In this document: positions 50,201 through 61,900 of the stretch, one piece after another
Layout: the number at the start of each line of letters is the position of its first letter
How positions within the stretch are numbered: the stretch's first letter is position 1
NCBI RefSeq assembly: GCF_000150275.1
Contig: NW_002060945.1
Span: forward strand, 9,073,650 to 9,137,649
DNA: 64,000 nt
From: Trichoplax adhaerens
Lineage: Eukaryota; Placozoa; Uniplacotomia; Trichoplacea; Trichoplacidae
Reading direction: 5' to 3'
Position numbers and translations under genes: made by a program
The notes under the pieces: generated by a model
The model's input: only the letters and a program-made list of their open reading frames with translations
What the model was told of the DNA's origin: nothing
The model's database searches: none

Positions 50201-53200
50201 TGCCATGGATCACTAAACTACCAGCATGAATTTCACATCACAGTATTATCACATAACTCGAGAATGAAATTACTTTTATCTTCTGCTAGCTCTATTTCTT
50301 TCAAGAGGATTGAGTGAGAATGAGTAACTTTAGGCCAAAAATAGACAATCATTTTTTCTCTGTCAACGTCTCATTCTGGCCATCTTTTTTGACGTCAATT
50401 GCTATCGCTTAGTCCAGCAGAAGCCGTTAATCATTTCATAAAAGTAATGCGGAAATTAAGGATAGTTCCTAATCGAAAAATCTCTACCTACTCTATCTAA
50501 TGACTCTCCTAGCACTCGAAGAGTAGCCATGATGTTTCTTTTTATCACCAGCTAACTCTAGATCGCTCTTTATGAGCATGATGATGTTGATTTAAATGCC
50601 CATTGCTCTCCCTTAAATTAGTTATACTGTCCATGCCGTGTTTGTCATTTTATCAAAGTCCATTTTCATTTCCTATCGCTACATGGAGAGCAGGTTCAAA
50701 CTAAAAGTAAACTAGGATTTGGGAGATGTTGATCATTCTGCCCCTTGTCCTCCTTTACTTATACTATCCATGCAGTGTTTGTCATTTTATCAAAGTCTAT
50801 TTTCATTTCCTATCGTTACATGGAGAATGGATTTAAACTAGAAGTAAACTAGGATTTGGGAGACATTGATCATTCTGCCCCTTGTTCTCCTTTAATTATG
50901 CTATCCATGCGGTGTTTGCCATTTTAAGAAAGTCCATTTTCAGTTCTTATCGTTACACGGAGAATGGATTTAAACTAGAAGTAAACTAGGGTTTAGGAGT
51001 TATTGATCATTCTGCCCCTTGCTCTCCTTCTTGTCGTCAAGGCGATATTTGTCATTTTCTTTCCTCTCGTTCCATGGAGAATTGATGAACAGATTAGCAT
51101 TCTTGCTGAAGAAATCCTGCGTAGAATAAGTTGTTCATTTTCTATTTTTATCATTTTCTATACATCCAGCTATGATAGAATATTAGAAGATGGACTTCCT
51201 GACTGGAAAGAACCCGTTTACTATCTCAGAAGAGCCAGAAAGATGAGCTTTATTGAATTTATTATTTTCATGATTTTTATTACTACAATCAGTCATTGGA
51301 TCTATTTATGGAGCGATTACTTTGGCAAGCGATTTAATCAGGTAACTTTCTGTACTATTTTTCTGTCAACCAAAGCTTATTCCGTCCTATTTTAGCCCAT
51401 TTCTAGTGTGATCAATGCATCAGGAGAGCAGACTGTCATGGCTCTCTTGCTAAGCAAGATTGACTTTCGAGTCGTGTAGTAGACCCGGAAAGCACTAGTT
51501 ATTTTTACTTGTAAATCACCAATATATGCGAAAGATACCATCAAAAAAATGCATCCATACTTTATCCTATTTTAGTGTGCTCTACTTCCTGTATAAGCTT
51601 CTTTTTTCTTGTAATCATCCTTCCATATCCAAGATGAAACGAGGATTCACAAGCAATAGCTGCTTTCACGTTAAACATGATTTATTTGCGGTATAAGATA
51701 TTGATATTTTGCCTTTAATCGTCGCTCTATGTGAAAGATTCAGCACAGATTCATAAACAGTTTCTTCTTATTATGGTGACTGTAAGTCATTTCTCGAACC
51801 TCCATTTCTGTAAAAGATTAAGCTAGATAGAAATTGTTTTACCTTGAATTTTATAATGATTGCTGTAAGCGAAGGATTAAACACCTATTCACAAACAGTA
51901 GTCACATTACTTTCCGCTCAACTCTGCATGTAAACTGATCCCAGATATTAAGAATTAATTATTGACTTGTAATCACTGACATCCAACCACTATATTAAAG
52001 CTTCAACATGGATTTGAAACGGTTTAATTCAGGAATTCTGATCGTCCTTTTAGTATATGGCTCAGCCAACACAGAAAAATCTAGAAAGAAAAGCCAAGCA
52101 GAAAGCCAAACATCGCCTTGCGGAAGCCAACTACTATGGTAAGTTCCATCCATGATTAATACAACCTATCGCTTGCCATGAAATCATTCATCACTATTCT
52201 AATATCTACCTATCAATACTTGAAATTTTTTCTGAAAATAGAAGTCTTTCAATCACCCAAACTGGATGATTCATTGCCTTATCGAGTCTATTATTTTAGC
52301 AAATGGCTCTACGAGTCATGGCCCGAGCATCGAGAGTATATTGTGGCTACAATTCAATCTTTTCGAAATAAGGAGAAATTAGAAGAAGATGAAGATATCC
52401 AAGGTACGGGATAAGATAGGAATGAGAGCTAAGCAACAAGAGCCAGCGAAGGCATACCGCTGTAGCATTCATGAATCGCCATAACTGGACAAAATTCATT
52501 TCTAATTTATAATCTCGTTGACGATATTATTATAATCGTCTACTCGATTGATGACGATGAAATGTTGATTACCTTCTCTCAATGCTATTCAATGTAGTGG
52601 ATCGTAGAAGGAGAAAGAAGCAGCGGATTGAAAATAAATCGGAGAATCATTCAATCATTCTAATAGCAAGAGATTAACTGCCACTGTTGCGGATAACGTA
52701 AAGCCTGAGAAAGCGCCGCAATCCAATGTAGCAAGCTCGACACCAGCTGTTGTAAAAAAGAGCCCAATTGTCAATAAGGTAGATCTGATCTCTTGATCTA
52801 ACAGAGGATAATATCCCTATCAAGTTGTAGGCTGATATTGGCAATAGAATCAAAATAGACTCAAAAATGGATGCATGCTCTGCAATACTTGTTAATTTGA
52901 TCGCTAAATGGAGGGCTAGAAATGAATGAATGATCAGTGGCTTACGTTATTAGGCTGCTTACTAGAATGGAACAGTTTATCCAGCATTGGAGAAGTTTAT
53001 GTTGACAATGAGTGAAGACATAGTCACTTCTAATCAAGATATTTCAATTTCTTTCCAGGAATGGACCGATAATGATATTGTAACATTATCAAAGCTAATG
53101 AAGAAATATCCTGGTGGAACTCGCCATCGGTGGGAAACTATTGGAGAAGAAATGAATCGTCCATCTTCGCAGGTTACACTTTAAAAATTTTCTCTCATAT

Positions 53201-54167
53201 TCTTAATAAGAATTATCTCAGTTTTAGTAGAAAAAAATAATTAAATAATATGGATATCATTCCGTTGTTCTAGGTTGCTACTATGGCTCAAAAAATGAAA
53301 TCGAGTCTTGGTAAAATAAAATCTCCTACAGGTTCGCTTGAAAACTACTATCGCTGCGCTATTATTACTACTTCTGCTTAGATATTCTGAAGCTAGAATA
53401 GAAATAGGCAAAAAATTCAACGTAGCTATGTCTAGCAACATTTATCCTATGAGTACTGGAGAGATTGCGATAATTGGCTGCGCAGATATAAACTTTAATC
53501 TTCAGTTTACAATTTCCTAAGCTATTAGTAACCGACAAGATTGCAAATACAAATACATTACACATGAATTATGACAGTAATACTACATCTATTTCGATCT
53601 TATTAAACTAGAATTGAAATAGGCTAAAACTTCAACCTAGCTATGTCTAGTAACATTTAGCCAATGAGTGCTAAAGAGATTGCTGCAATTTCTTGAACAG
53701 AACTAGACCTTGATATTTAGTTTAGTTTACAATTTTCTGCGCTTTTAGTAACCGATAAGATTCCAAATGCAAATACACCATCTGAAAATGACAAAAAAGA
53801 AGAAGCTGAAATAGCCAACATCACCCAAATGGGTAACTCTGAGGAAAAAATTAGCCAATGGTCTCCACTACAAAGCGATCAACTGGAAGAAGCACTGAAA
53901 GAATATCCGGAAGAAATCGAAGATCGATGGGATTTAATCTCAATGCTAGTGCCCCAGAAAACTAAAGTAAGCAATCATCACTCAAAATTAATACTATTTT
54001 CAGTGTCGTATAATTCGCTAAAAATTTCCATTACTCATATTTTCAACACTATCCATCCCAAATTGGCCTTACTTTAGGAGGAATGTATGAGCAGATACCT
54101 GGAGATAGGGGAAAATCTTAAAAAGCGCCATGTCAACAATAATTCAAACGATGAAGACGCTGATTAG
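47230..54167 (+). CDS. DNAJC1: DNAJC1-type ER J-domain protein with two SANT domains, 11 exons
   Basis: Exons: 47230-47400, 47680-47781, 47977-48023, 51170-51341, 52054-52138, 52242-52403, 52645-52778 (uncertain 5' edge), 52966-53172, 53274-53331 (donor uncertain), 53749-53966, 54078-54167; about 481 residues against 554 in human. The start gives a signal peptide; then ELFDLVERLSKDFYTML and the J domain with QYHPDRNKD carrying the HPD tripeptide that stimulates Hsp70. DGLPDWKEPVYYLRRARKM and a transmembrane helix (FIEFIIFMIFITTISHW) match the DNAJC1 hallmark. After a basic segment come SANT 1 (EWTDNDIVTLSKLMKKYPGG, RWETIGEEM) and SANT 2 (QWSPLQSDQLEEALKEYP, RWDLISMLVP). In mammals the J domain faces the ER lumen to engage BiP and the tail lies in the cytosol near ribosomes. 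Intron 3 (3.1 kb) is mostly tandem repeat. Exon 7 frame needs a non-ideal acceptor. Confidence 0.92.
48060..49900. repeat. Degenerate tandem repeat in DNAJC1 intron 3, about 90-115-bp unit, about 18 copies
   Basis: Unit: CTTATAAGCTTACCATCAATGACTA, then CTTCAACGGTTTCACTCCAATTTCATTCAGTTACA, then TTATTTCCATCTTGTTTGCTGATCACTT. The most regular copies are at 48700-49150; outer copies are more diverged and include a TTGAATCCCATTATTTCC variant. Several copies stay open in one frame, giving spurious peptides of 67-88 residues. Confidence 0.9.
50590..51090. repeat. Second tandem repeat in DNAJC1 intron 3, about 137-bp unit, 3-4 copies
   Basis: TGATCATTCTGCCCCTTG recurs at about 50730, 50868 and 51004, each followed by CTCCTTTAATTATACTATCC, GTGTTTGTCATTTTATCAAAGTCC and ATTTCCTATCGTTACATGGAGAATGG. 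The last copy decays around 51090, only 80 bp before exon 4. Confidence 0.85.
53391..53790. repeat. DNAJC1: Two-copy tandem duplication spanning the intron 9 / exon 10 border of DNAJC1
   Basis: 53391-53565 and 53620-53785 are similar throughout: GCTAGAATAGAAATAGGC against ACTAGAATTGAAATAGGC, ATGTCTAGCAACATTTA against ATGTCTAGTAACATTTA, and TTAGTAACCGACAAGATTGCAAATACAAATACA against TTAGTAACCGATAAGATTCCAAATGCAAATACA. The second copy supplies the real acceptor and first codons of exon 10; the first is a relic with its own TTAG acceptor and about 12 codons before divergence. Confidence 0.85.
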
Positions 54168-55940
54168 TTTCATAAAATATCAATTCGAAATAACCTGAAT
54201 TCCGATCCTATTTATTTTCGCTTCGTTAGCTACTGATTCTCGATTAAACTTTAAAATATGGCAAGATTGTTATGAAATCACTTTTGCTTGGATAGAATTT
54301 AAAACTTAAGTTCTATTTTTAATAATTAGTGTCAATATTTAGAAATATAGCTAAAATTTTTGATGCCTTTACCAACAGGTTAGCTTTATTTTATGAATAA
54401 ATTGGAAAACTCTTCTATCATCCTTATAGTAGGTCTATAGCACATTTATTTGCCGAATCAACCTTAGCCCTTTTAGTCTAACTCCTAGTAAAATTCTTCC
54501 ACCATTCTTATAACAAATCTGTATTACATCTATTAACTGAATTAATGCTAGCCCCTTAGCTCCTACCAAAATTTATTCATTATTCTTTTAGCAGATCGAT
54601 AGCATATCCACTAACCAAATTAATCTTGGCCAGTCTAGCTTATAGAAAAATTCTTCTATCATTCCTGTATTGGATCTCTGTTATGTCTATTAACTGAATG
54701 AATCTTCATCCATTAGCCTAGTTCCTAACTTTCCATCATTCCTGTAGTAGATTTCTATTACATCTATCCATCGAATTTAATCTTAGCACGTTAGCCTAGC
54801 TCCTAACTTTTCCATCATTCCTGTAGTAGATCTTTATCACATCTACTCTATTAATCAAATTAATCTTAGCCTAAACTCTAGCAAAAGTCTTCAACAATTT
54901 TATAGCAGCTTCATATTACATTTATTAATCAAATTAGTCAACATCATACGGCTCAAGAACGCACTTTCTCCTTTAAGAGAGAAATGGCGTCAATAAAATC
55001 CGCTAAATTCTTCAGTCATTTTTCTACACATTTTAAGACCAAATTGCATCCAAGAATCGTATTAGTCTCTATGTCATCAAGACTAAAGCCTATAACTCAA
55101 ATTATAACCGTCTCTTGTGAAGGAGAAAAGCTCAAAATTATTCAGCAATAGGGAATCTTGACCCAAAGCAGAAATATACCATTCAATGGAATTAAATTAT
55201 TATTTATTAACAAACACCTAAAGGGATTAACTGAGAAATAATATCCTGAATTGTCGCTTATGAATATAATTAACCACTCATATTTAATATCGCCGCAGAT
55301 AGTAGTAGCTAAAATTATTGCATAAAAAGGACTAAGGTCATTAATTGATCAAGTACAGATATTTCTATATTTATACCGCTTAATTTTATGATTATAATCG
55401 ATTAAGTAGGTAGAATATTCATGAGTGAAATATCAGCATAAAATAAAAAATATCATCATTTAAAATAGATAAAATTGCAAACAGGGGGGTACTCAGCTTC
55501 AGATATAGTAATATAGCATGTGCAAGAGGCTAAAAAACATACAGTACAATTACTCCTAAGATGTTGACAAGATTAGACTGAGTACTTCAATACTATGTAT
55601 AAATAAACTCGAGATCATCTATCTCGATACAGCAAAATAATTCTAAATAAAGTAGAACTTGTGCTAAGAATTACAAAGGTAAAGAGCAAGATGGCGTCAA
55701 AATATCACACTGTCATCAATAATAATACTTTAATTCTAATTAATAAAAAAATGATAGATAGTTTAGCTATTTAAATTAGTACCGGTATTCAAATTAACTT
55801 AACGATGTCGAATGACGAAAAATTATCGTATGCAAGGAATGATATTATATGTTGGACATGATCATCTAGGTCATTTTGTCGATTAGGTTGGTATTCTAGT
55901 TGTTTTCAATTTATTGAATAGTGAATAGGCATTAAAAATA
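54168..55940. other. Convergent intergenic region between DNAJC1-type and coiled-coil genes
   Basis: Both flanking genes end here. It includes the tandem array at 54370-54940; the rest is AT-rich without recognised features. Confidence 0.6.
54370..54940. repeat. Degenerate tandem repeat, about 100-110-bp unit, 5-6 copies
   Basis: Unit: AACTGAATTAATCTTAGCC, TTAGCCTAGCTCCTA, AAATTCTTCCATCATTCCTGTAG and TAGATCTCTATTACATCTATT. Copies start near 54440, 54540, 54620, 54700, 54775 and 54850. Confidence 0.8.
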
Positions 55941-58900
55941 TTACATAATTGCACAACACGGCAATTTGGATGCCACACTACTACTTTGTTTGGAGTTAGC
56001 AAGTAGTGGAGTTTTATCGTCAGCAATAGCATCGGATGTCTCAGGCCCTTGTAATAATCGTAATAATGTACTTTTACCTAACTCACATTGCACTCCAACT
56101 TCAGTATAAATTCCTTTAGTACTATCAATATTAGGCTCTCCCATTTCCATAGCTGCTAAGCCTACTTCTTGATCATTGGGAAAATCAAAACTATTTCTTC
56201 GTTGCAATAATCCAGTCACAGTCAACATTTCTGATGGCAAGCCAGTGGCGTTATCCATGCCTGATAATCGTAGTCGTCGAACTTTTACTGATTTATTATT
56301 AGAAATCAGAGAATTAGAATTTTAGAACCATCAAGTAAAGATACTGTATCTTCAGTAAATCGATATTTCTTAATGGTTAAGATTATAAAATGTAATTTCC
56401 AGATCATCAAAGTATATACTGTTTCTTCAGTAAATCGATATTTCAAAATAGTTAAGATCATCGATACTTTAAAACCACTAAAGTTACGAAAATGAAATTT
56501 AAATCATCAAAGTATAGCTGCTATATCTTTAATAAATCGATATTTCAAAACGGTCATAATTATGAAATATAATTTTCGGACCATCAAAGTATAGATACTT
56601 TTACTTAGGTAAATCGATGTATCAGAATTGCTAAAATTATTGATACTTTAGAATCACTTAAATTACGAAAAAAATTGGAATCATCAAAGTATATATACTG
56701 TAATGTAACTTCCATAAATCGACGTTTCAGAATGGTTAAAAATTATGAAAGTAGAATTTTAAAAATCGTCAAAACATAGATATGTTCGACGTCAGATTGG
56801 CTAAAATTTTGAAAATAAAGTTTCAGAATTATCAATGTATAAATATATTAAATTAATTAATTTTTTCAATACGGTTAAAATCGCGGAGAAAATGAAATTT
56901 CAGAATCAAGGGTAGACCCATTTAATAAATTAACTCTTTAAAAAAGTTAAAATTATGAAAGTAAAAATTCTAGGATAATCAAAGTATGGGCGTTTTAAAT
57001 TAGCTAATATCATGCCAATTTATGTCCTAAAATGATCAAACTATTTATTCTTTCGCAATTACCTTGTTGGTTTTCGGAAGACGATGTTGACTCTTCTGCT
57101 TCTGTAGTTTCGATAAAGTAAATAATTAATACTATTATTACAATTACTCGTCCAATTTTATGCTATTACATCTAGCATTTCGTGCATCGTACAATTATTT
57201 TGCTGCACTCTTTAAGCATAAAATGCGTATTGTTGTATCATATAGTATTTACATCAAATACTGACTCCTCGATCAATCATGGCAAATTATACGCTAGCGA
57301 TAAATGTCGAGCAATCATAACTGCAATTGATATCCAAGAGTGAACAAATCAATTTTGCAAGAATGAATTAACATTAACTAATAATCAGCTCTCCATAAAA
57401 GTAACCGATATGAGACCATATTGACCAACACTATAACTTAGAATTTAACAGTAAGTATTAGTAATTTTAGTTTAGATTCACGTATGCAACAACCCTATTC
57501 TAAGTATAAAGTAGCTTATAAGCCGTATGGATCCTTAAAAAGTAGATCATGCATTAAAGATATAGCTTATACTATAGCAATATTTTTAGCCTTTTAAATA
57601 TTCGTAAGCGTAGCTACCGTAACAAAACTAGTGCAATAAATAATCGCCTAAAATGACTAATATAGATCCTTAAAGATAGATCAATATCAAAATTACAGAT
57701 TTATCTCATAGCTCTAAATTTTAGCCTTTTTCAGTTTTCATAAGTATAGCTATCATGACCGATACTTCAGTACTAATACAATAAGTAAGCATCAAAATGA
57801 CTAATAAAAATCACAAATCCTAGTGGATTAAAATAGTCCCCAACAATCAGCAAGTTAAAATTTAAGTCTTAGTAAGTGCATTTTACAATCATACCTAAAA
57901 TAATCTTCATAGAAGGTGCTCCGGCAGCACGACTTTCTTCCTCTATACAGTGATTAAAAGTATCGTGTTTGCTTAAAATTAAGTCTAATACAAGCTAATG
58001 ATACCATCCATCTATAAAATAGCATTTTTTAGCACTTTATAGCGAATATTATGCGAAAATTGTGTTAGGCAATCGCTAAAGACACTTTTAATAACAAGAA
58101 AAAATTTACAGTATAGATGTAAATTATTTACAGTTAATAACTTGAAGTAGAATTTATGTGTGTTCCAACAATGAACTAAAGGTATATTATGCTTTAAATT
58201 CTATTATAACTCTAATAGGAAGGCGCTAAAATTGGACAATTTCCTATCTAAAATAGACTTTATAATATCAATAATTACTTTCTGTTGACTCCGTCGTATT
58301 GCTTTCTTTACTTTCAGCTTCAGATTCTAATTTATGAACCAAATCTTCAGCTATCCGCTTTTGAGCTTGATATAAGGATATAATCAAGAAAAGATATAAA
58401 AATGGACTATCCAAAATAGATTAAAGGCAATCTTATCAAATATAAATTGTTCATGCTATCATTTTTTGGATATTTCATTCTATCATAATTCTGTATACTA
58501 AGGCAAAGTAATTTTGTCAAAATATTTCACAACGAATCAATATTATACTTTCTAATTGGATAACATTTTCTTTTAAGTTCTTCAATTCTTCCTTCATCAA
58601 ATCATATTCTTCTTGTAAAGTTTGATTCATGAGTGATTCTTTGGCTAATGATTCCGATAAATTGGTTTTTTCTACTATTACAGCTTTTTTCTCATCTTTA
58701 TCCGTAGGGTAGAGTAAATATTTTCAATTAGAATTTAGTTAGTCCATTATTCATCGTTATTTTTATATAAAATTCTTGAAAGGATATGATAAACTTCAAA
58801 TAGTATATTAATCTTACTAAAAATCTTTTTACTTCTTTATATTTAGAGTAACTCACTTTCCAGTTGGACTATTCTTTGCATCATATCATTTAATTCGGTA

Positions 58901-61900
58901 TCTTTATCTTTTAACTTGGTCTCAATGGCTTCTAAATTCTTGTTGAGTTTATCTTTTTCAGCTGCAAATTATTGAAATTTGGTTATTAAGTTATGGCAGA
59001 AGTTATAGTAAAAGCTGTATAACTTTTCTACACAATGTATTATAGATCATGGCTAATTTTGACGAATTATTTTTCCTCTCTACTTTGGTTATAATTATCC
59101 TTCAATAAATCATTCATAAAAAAGTAATCTTTCAGCAAATTAACTACAAACCCATTAATTTATTCATAGCTCGCTCTCCTTCTCGTTTAACTCTCTCTAG
59201 TTCTGTAATTCTGTTCTTTAATTGATCAATTTCAGAGCTTTTGGATGATATTTCTTCCCGAAGCTTAAATTTTTCATGTTCTAGCGACTGTTTATCCCCT
59301 GTAAAATAGATTTTGAATTATAATTCAGGACTACGAGGAACAAGCAATTTGTAGTAGCCATAATCCTGATAGCATATAAATGAAAAAATTGAATATCTAT
59401 GGGCAATAAAAATTTGGCAGGTAGTTTCTTTACCACTTAAAAGTTGAATTTGTGATAAAATTGCAGTAACACTCTCGCCTTTAGCAGCATCCTTTGCCTC
59501 CATTTCTTTTAGTAATTGCATCATGGATTTCTTTTCATCTACATAAAAATAGAATTTAAAATAAAATTTGGAGAATAAACTACAAATATATTCAGGAATG
59601 GCAACTGTTGGTTATATCTATGCAGCCATATCCATTTTGATAAAATATTCTTTATACTATTAAAAACGTGATTCCTTGTCAATCTACAGTACAATGCTAA
59701 AATATATATTTGTTTTATTTCGCGAAATGGACTACTGAATTGTGCAAATCTCAGGGCTAGCAGACGTTTGCTCCTTTAAGATTGGGTAATAAGAAATCTT
59801 ACTTTGCAGCTCTTTAAGCTCCACGTCTAAGCTATTAATGGTTTCTTCGTATGTTACAATCTTTCTGCCTAATTCTTTAATTTGAGTATTATACTCAATA
59901 CCTTTCTTTTCGAGAGCTAGTTTGCCATTATTTAGAGCTTTATTCTCGCCTTAAAAACCATAACAGCAAGTAAAAATTATAGTTAGTATTAAGGCATTTT
60001 CAAAATCTTAATGCAGTAGAATAACCTATAGCCACTAAGTGGAGTACAGCAAGGAGAATATCCTGTTTACAAGTGTTAATCATAAGCCCAATTTAGCTTC
60101 ACTGATACCTTTTAATTTTTCTAGTTTAGCCAACAACGTAACTAGTTGTTCGTCTTTATTAGCCAATTTCTGCTCTGTTGTACGCAAGTTAATGGCTAAA
60201 GCTTCCTTTTCCACTAAATGAGTAAATTAAAAAGTCATAAAATAGCCCGTATTCATATAAAGCGAAGTAGGTAAACAAATTTAATATCAATCATGATCCT
60301 TATTCGCAGTACTGTGTATAAATTGTGATTTTTAGGAAAATCTTTACTACTTCATAACCATTTATTCTTCGTAATACTATTGTATCCAAGATAGTTGTCA
60401 ACTAATAATAACTTCAATAGTTGTTTTCATAATTTTATTCTACTTTAGCTTAACTTTGAGTATACACTGGTTTTATTAAAGATAGCTACTACGGGTTAAC
60501 TGATGTAAATTCTCTTAGGATAGGTCAATAATATTCTACTTTATCTTAACGTTTAGGCTTGCATATCGTTACTAATATCTAACATGTAGACTAATTTATA
60601 GGAATTTGTAATTTGCATAGATATTCTACTTTAGCTTAACCTCTAGGCTTAAATGCCGCGAAAGTATGAACTAGTTAATGAGAGCTTGTAGAGATATGCC
60701 CGCGGATGATTTTGTAATAAAACTTTACGATACTTTAATTTAAGTTAAGAGCAGATTTTGTGAAAGATAGCCACTACCTAACTAACAGTTATGTACTTCT
60801 TTTGCTGACCAATATTGTGCTTTAGCTTACCTTTAACGCTTTCGAACTCTGTCTTAAAGTGCTCAATTTCCTTTTCTAGCTCAATCGTCTTAACTTGTGC
60901 ATCATGAGCTTTCTTTGCTAATGCGTCATTTCGATCTATAGTGGTGTATGAGTAAATAATTGTGTTATTAGCACTTGGTATTTACCTCACTGTGAAACCA
61001 TAGTCACTTAAATTATAAATCTATTATCCTCTTTGCTGCCCTAATATGTCATAAGTTTGTATATATATTTTAAAAATTGAAAATCATTTCCATGCTAAGT
61101 TGATTAATGAGATACTTAAAAATTTAGCGTTAAATCATTGGAAAGCTTATATTCAGAACTGCTTTTGAGATTTTTAACTGATTCTTACTCAAATCGAAAT
61201 AATTAATTTATATACTGCAAGGTATAAGAATTAATTTACATCAACTACTAAATATGGCCTATCATATAAATTTAACTCACTTATAACCAGTAGCAAGCAG
61301 ACTAACCTTGCAAATAACGCAATTCATTTTCTTTATCATTAACTTTACTCTGGTAATATTGAACACTTTCTGCTAATTTATCTTTTTCTTTAGCCAATTT
61401 AGACCTTTCAGCTAGTATTTCCAATTTTTGATATATCATAAACATAATAAAATATTAGCATTCGATTCAAATCATTGATGCTGGCAACAAGTATTCTCGG
61501 GATTCAAAGTTCGATGAATAATTCCATAGGATATCAGGATATCCGGATAAAATGAAGGGGTAAATTATGAGTTGTTTTGTACAAACCTTCCAGTTGTGAT
61601 ATTTTACTTTTGAATTCTTGAATTTTGAGCTCGGTTTTATTTCTAAATTCTTCTAAATTGGCATAATCGACACCTTGTTGAAGAAAAACGATGAAAGGCA
61701 ATATCATAAGAGAGGTTAGAGAAGGATTGGAAAATTGCTGTAATTTAAATTACTATTTACATTACACTAATAATGCTTCTAATGATCAGATAAAAGATAA
61801 AATAATCAGAGAGGTTAAAGTGGGATTAGTAAATTGTTGTAATTTGAATTACTATTTTAATTATACTTATAATGATCACTCCATTAGCTACTCTGATGAT

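Noticed and set aside
51003-51169. Hydrophobic start of the 130-codon frame over DNAJC1 exon 4, first taken as an exon-derived repeat
   Set aside because: Exon 3 and exon 4 join exactly at 51170 with DNAJC1-like sequence on both sides; the upstream part is intronic repeat.
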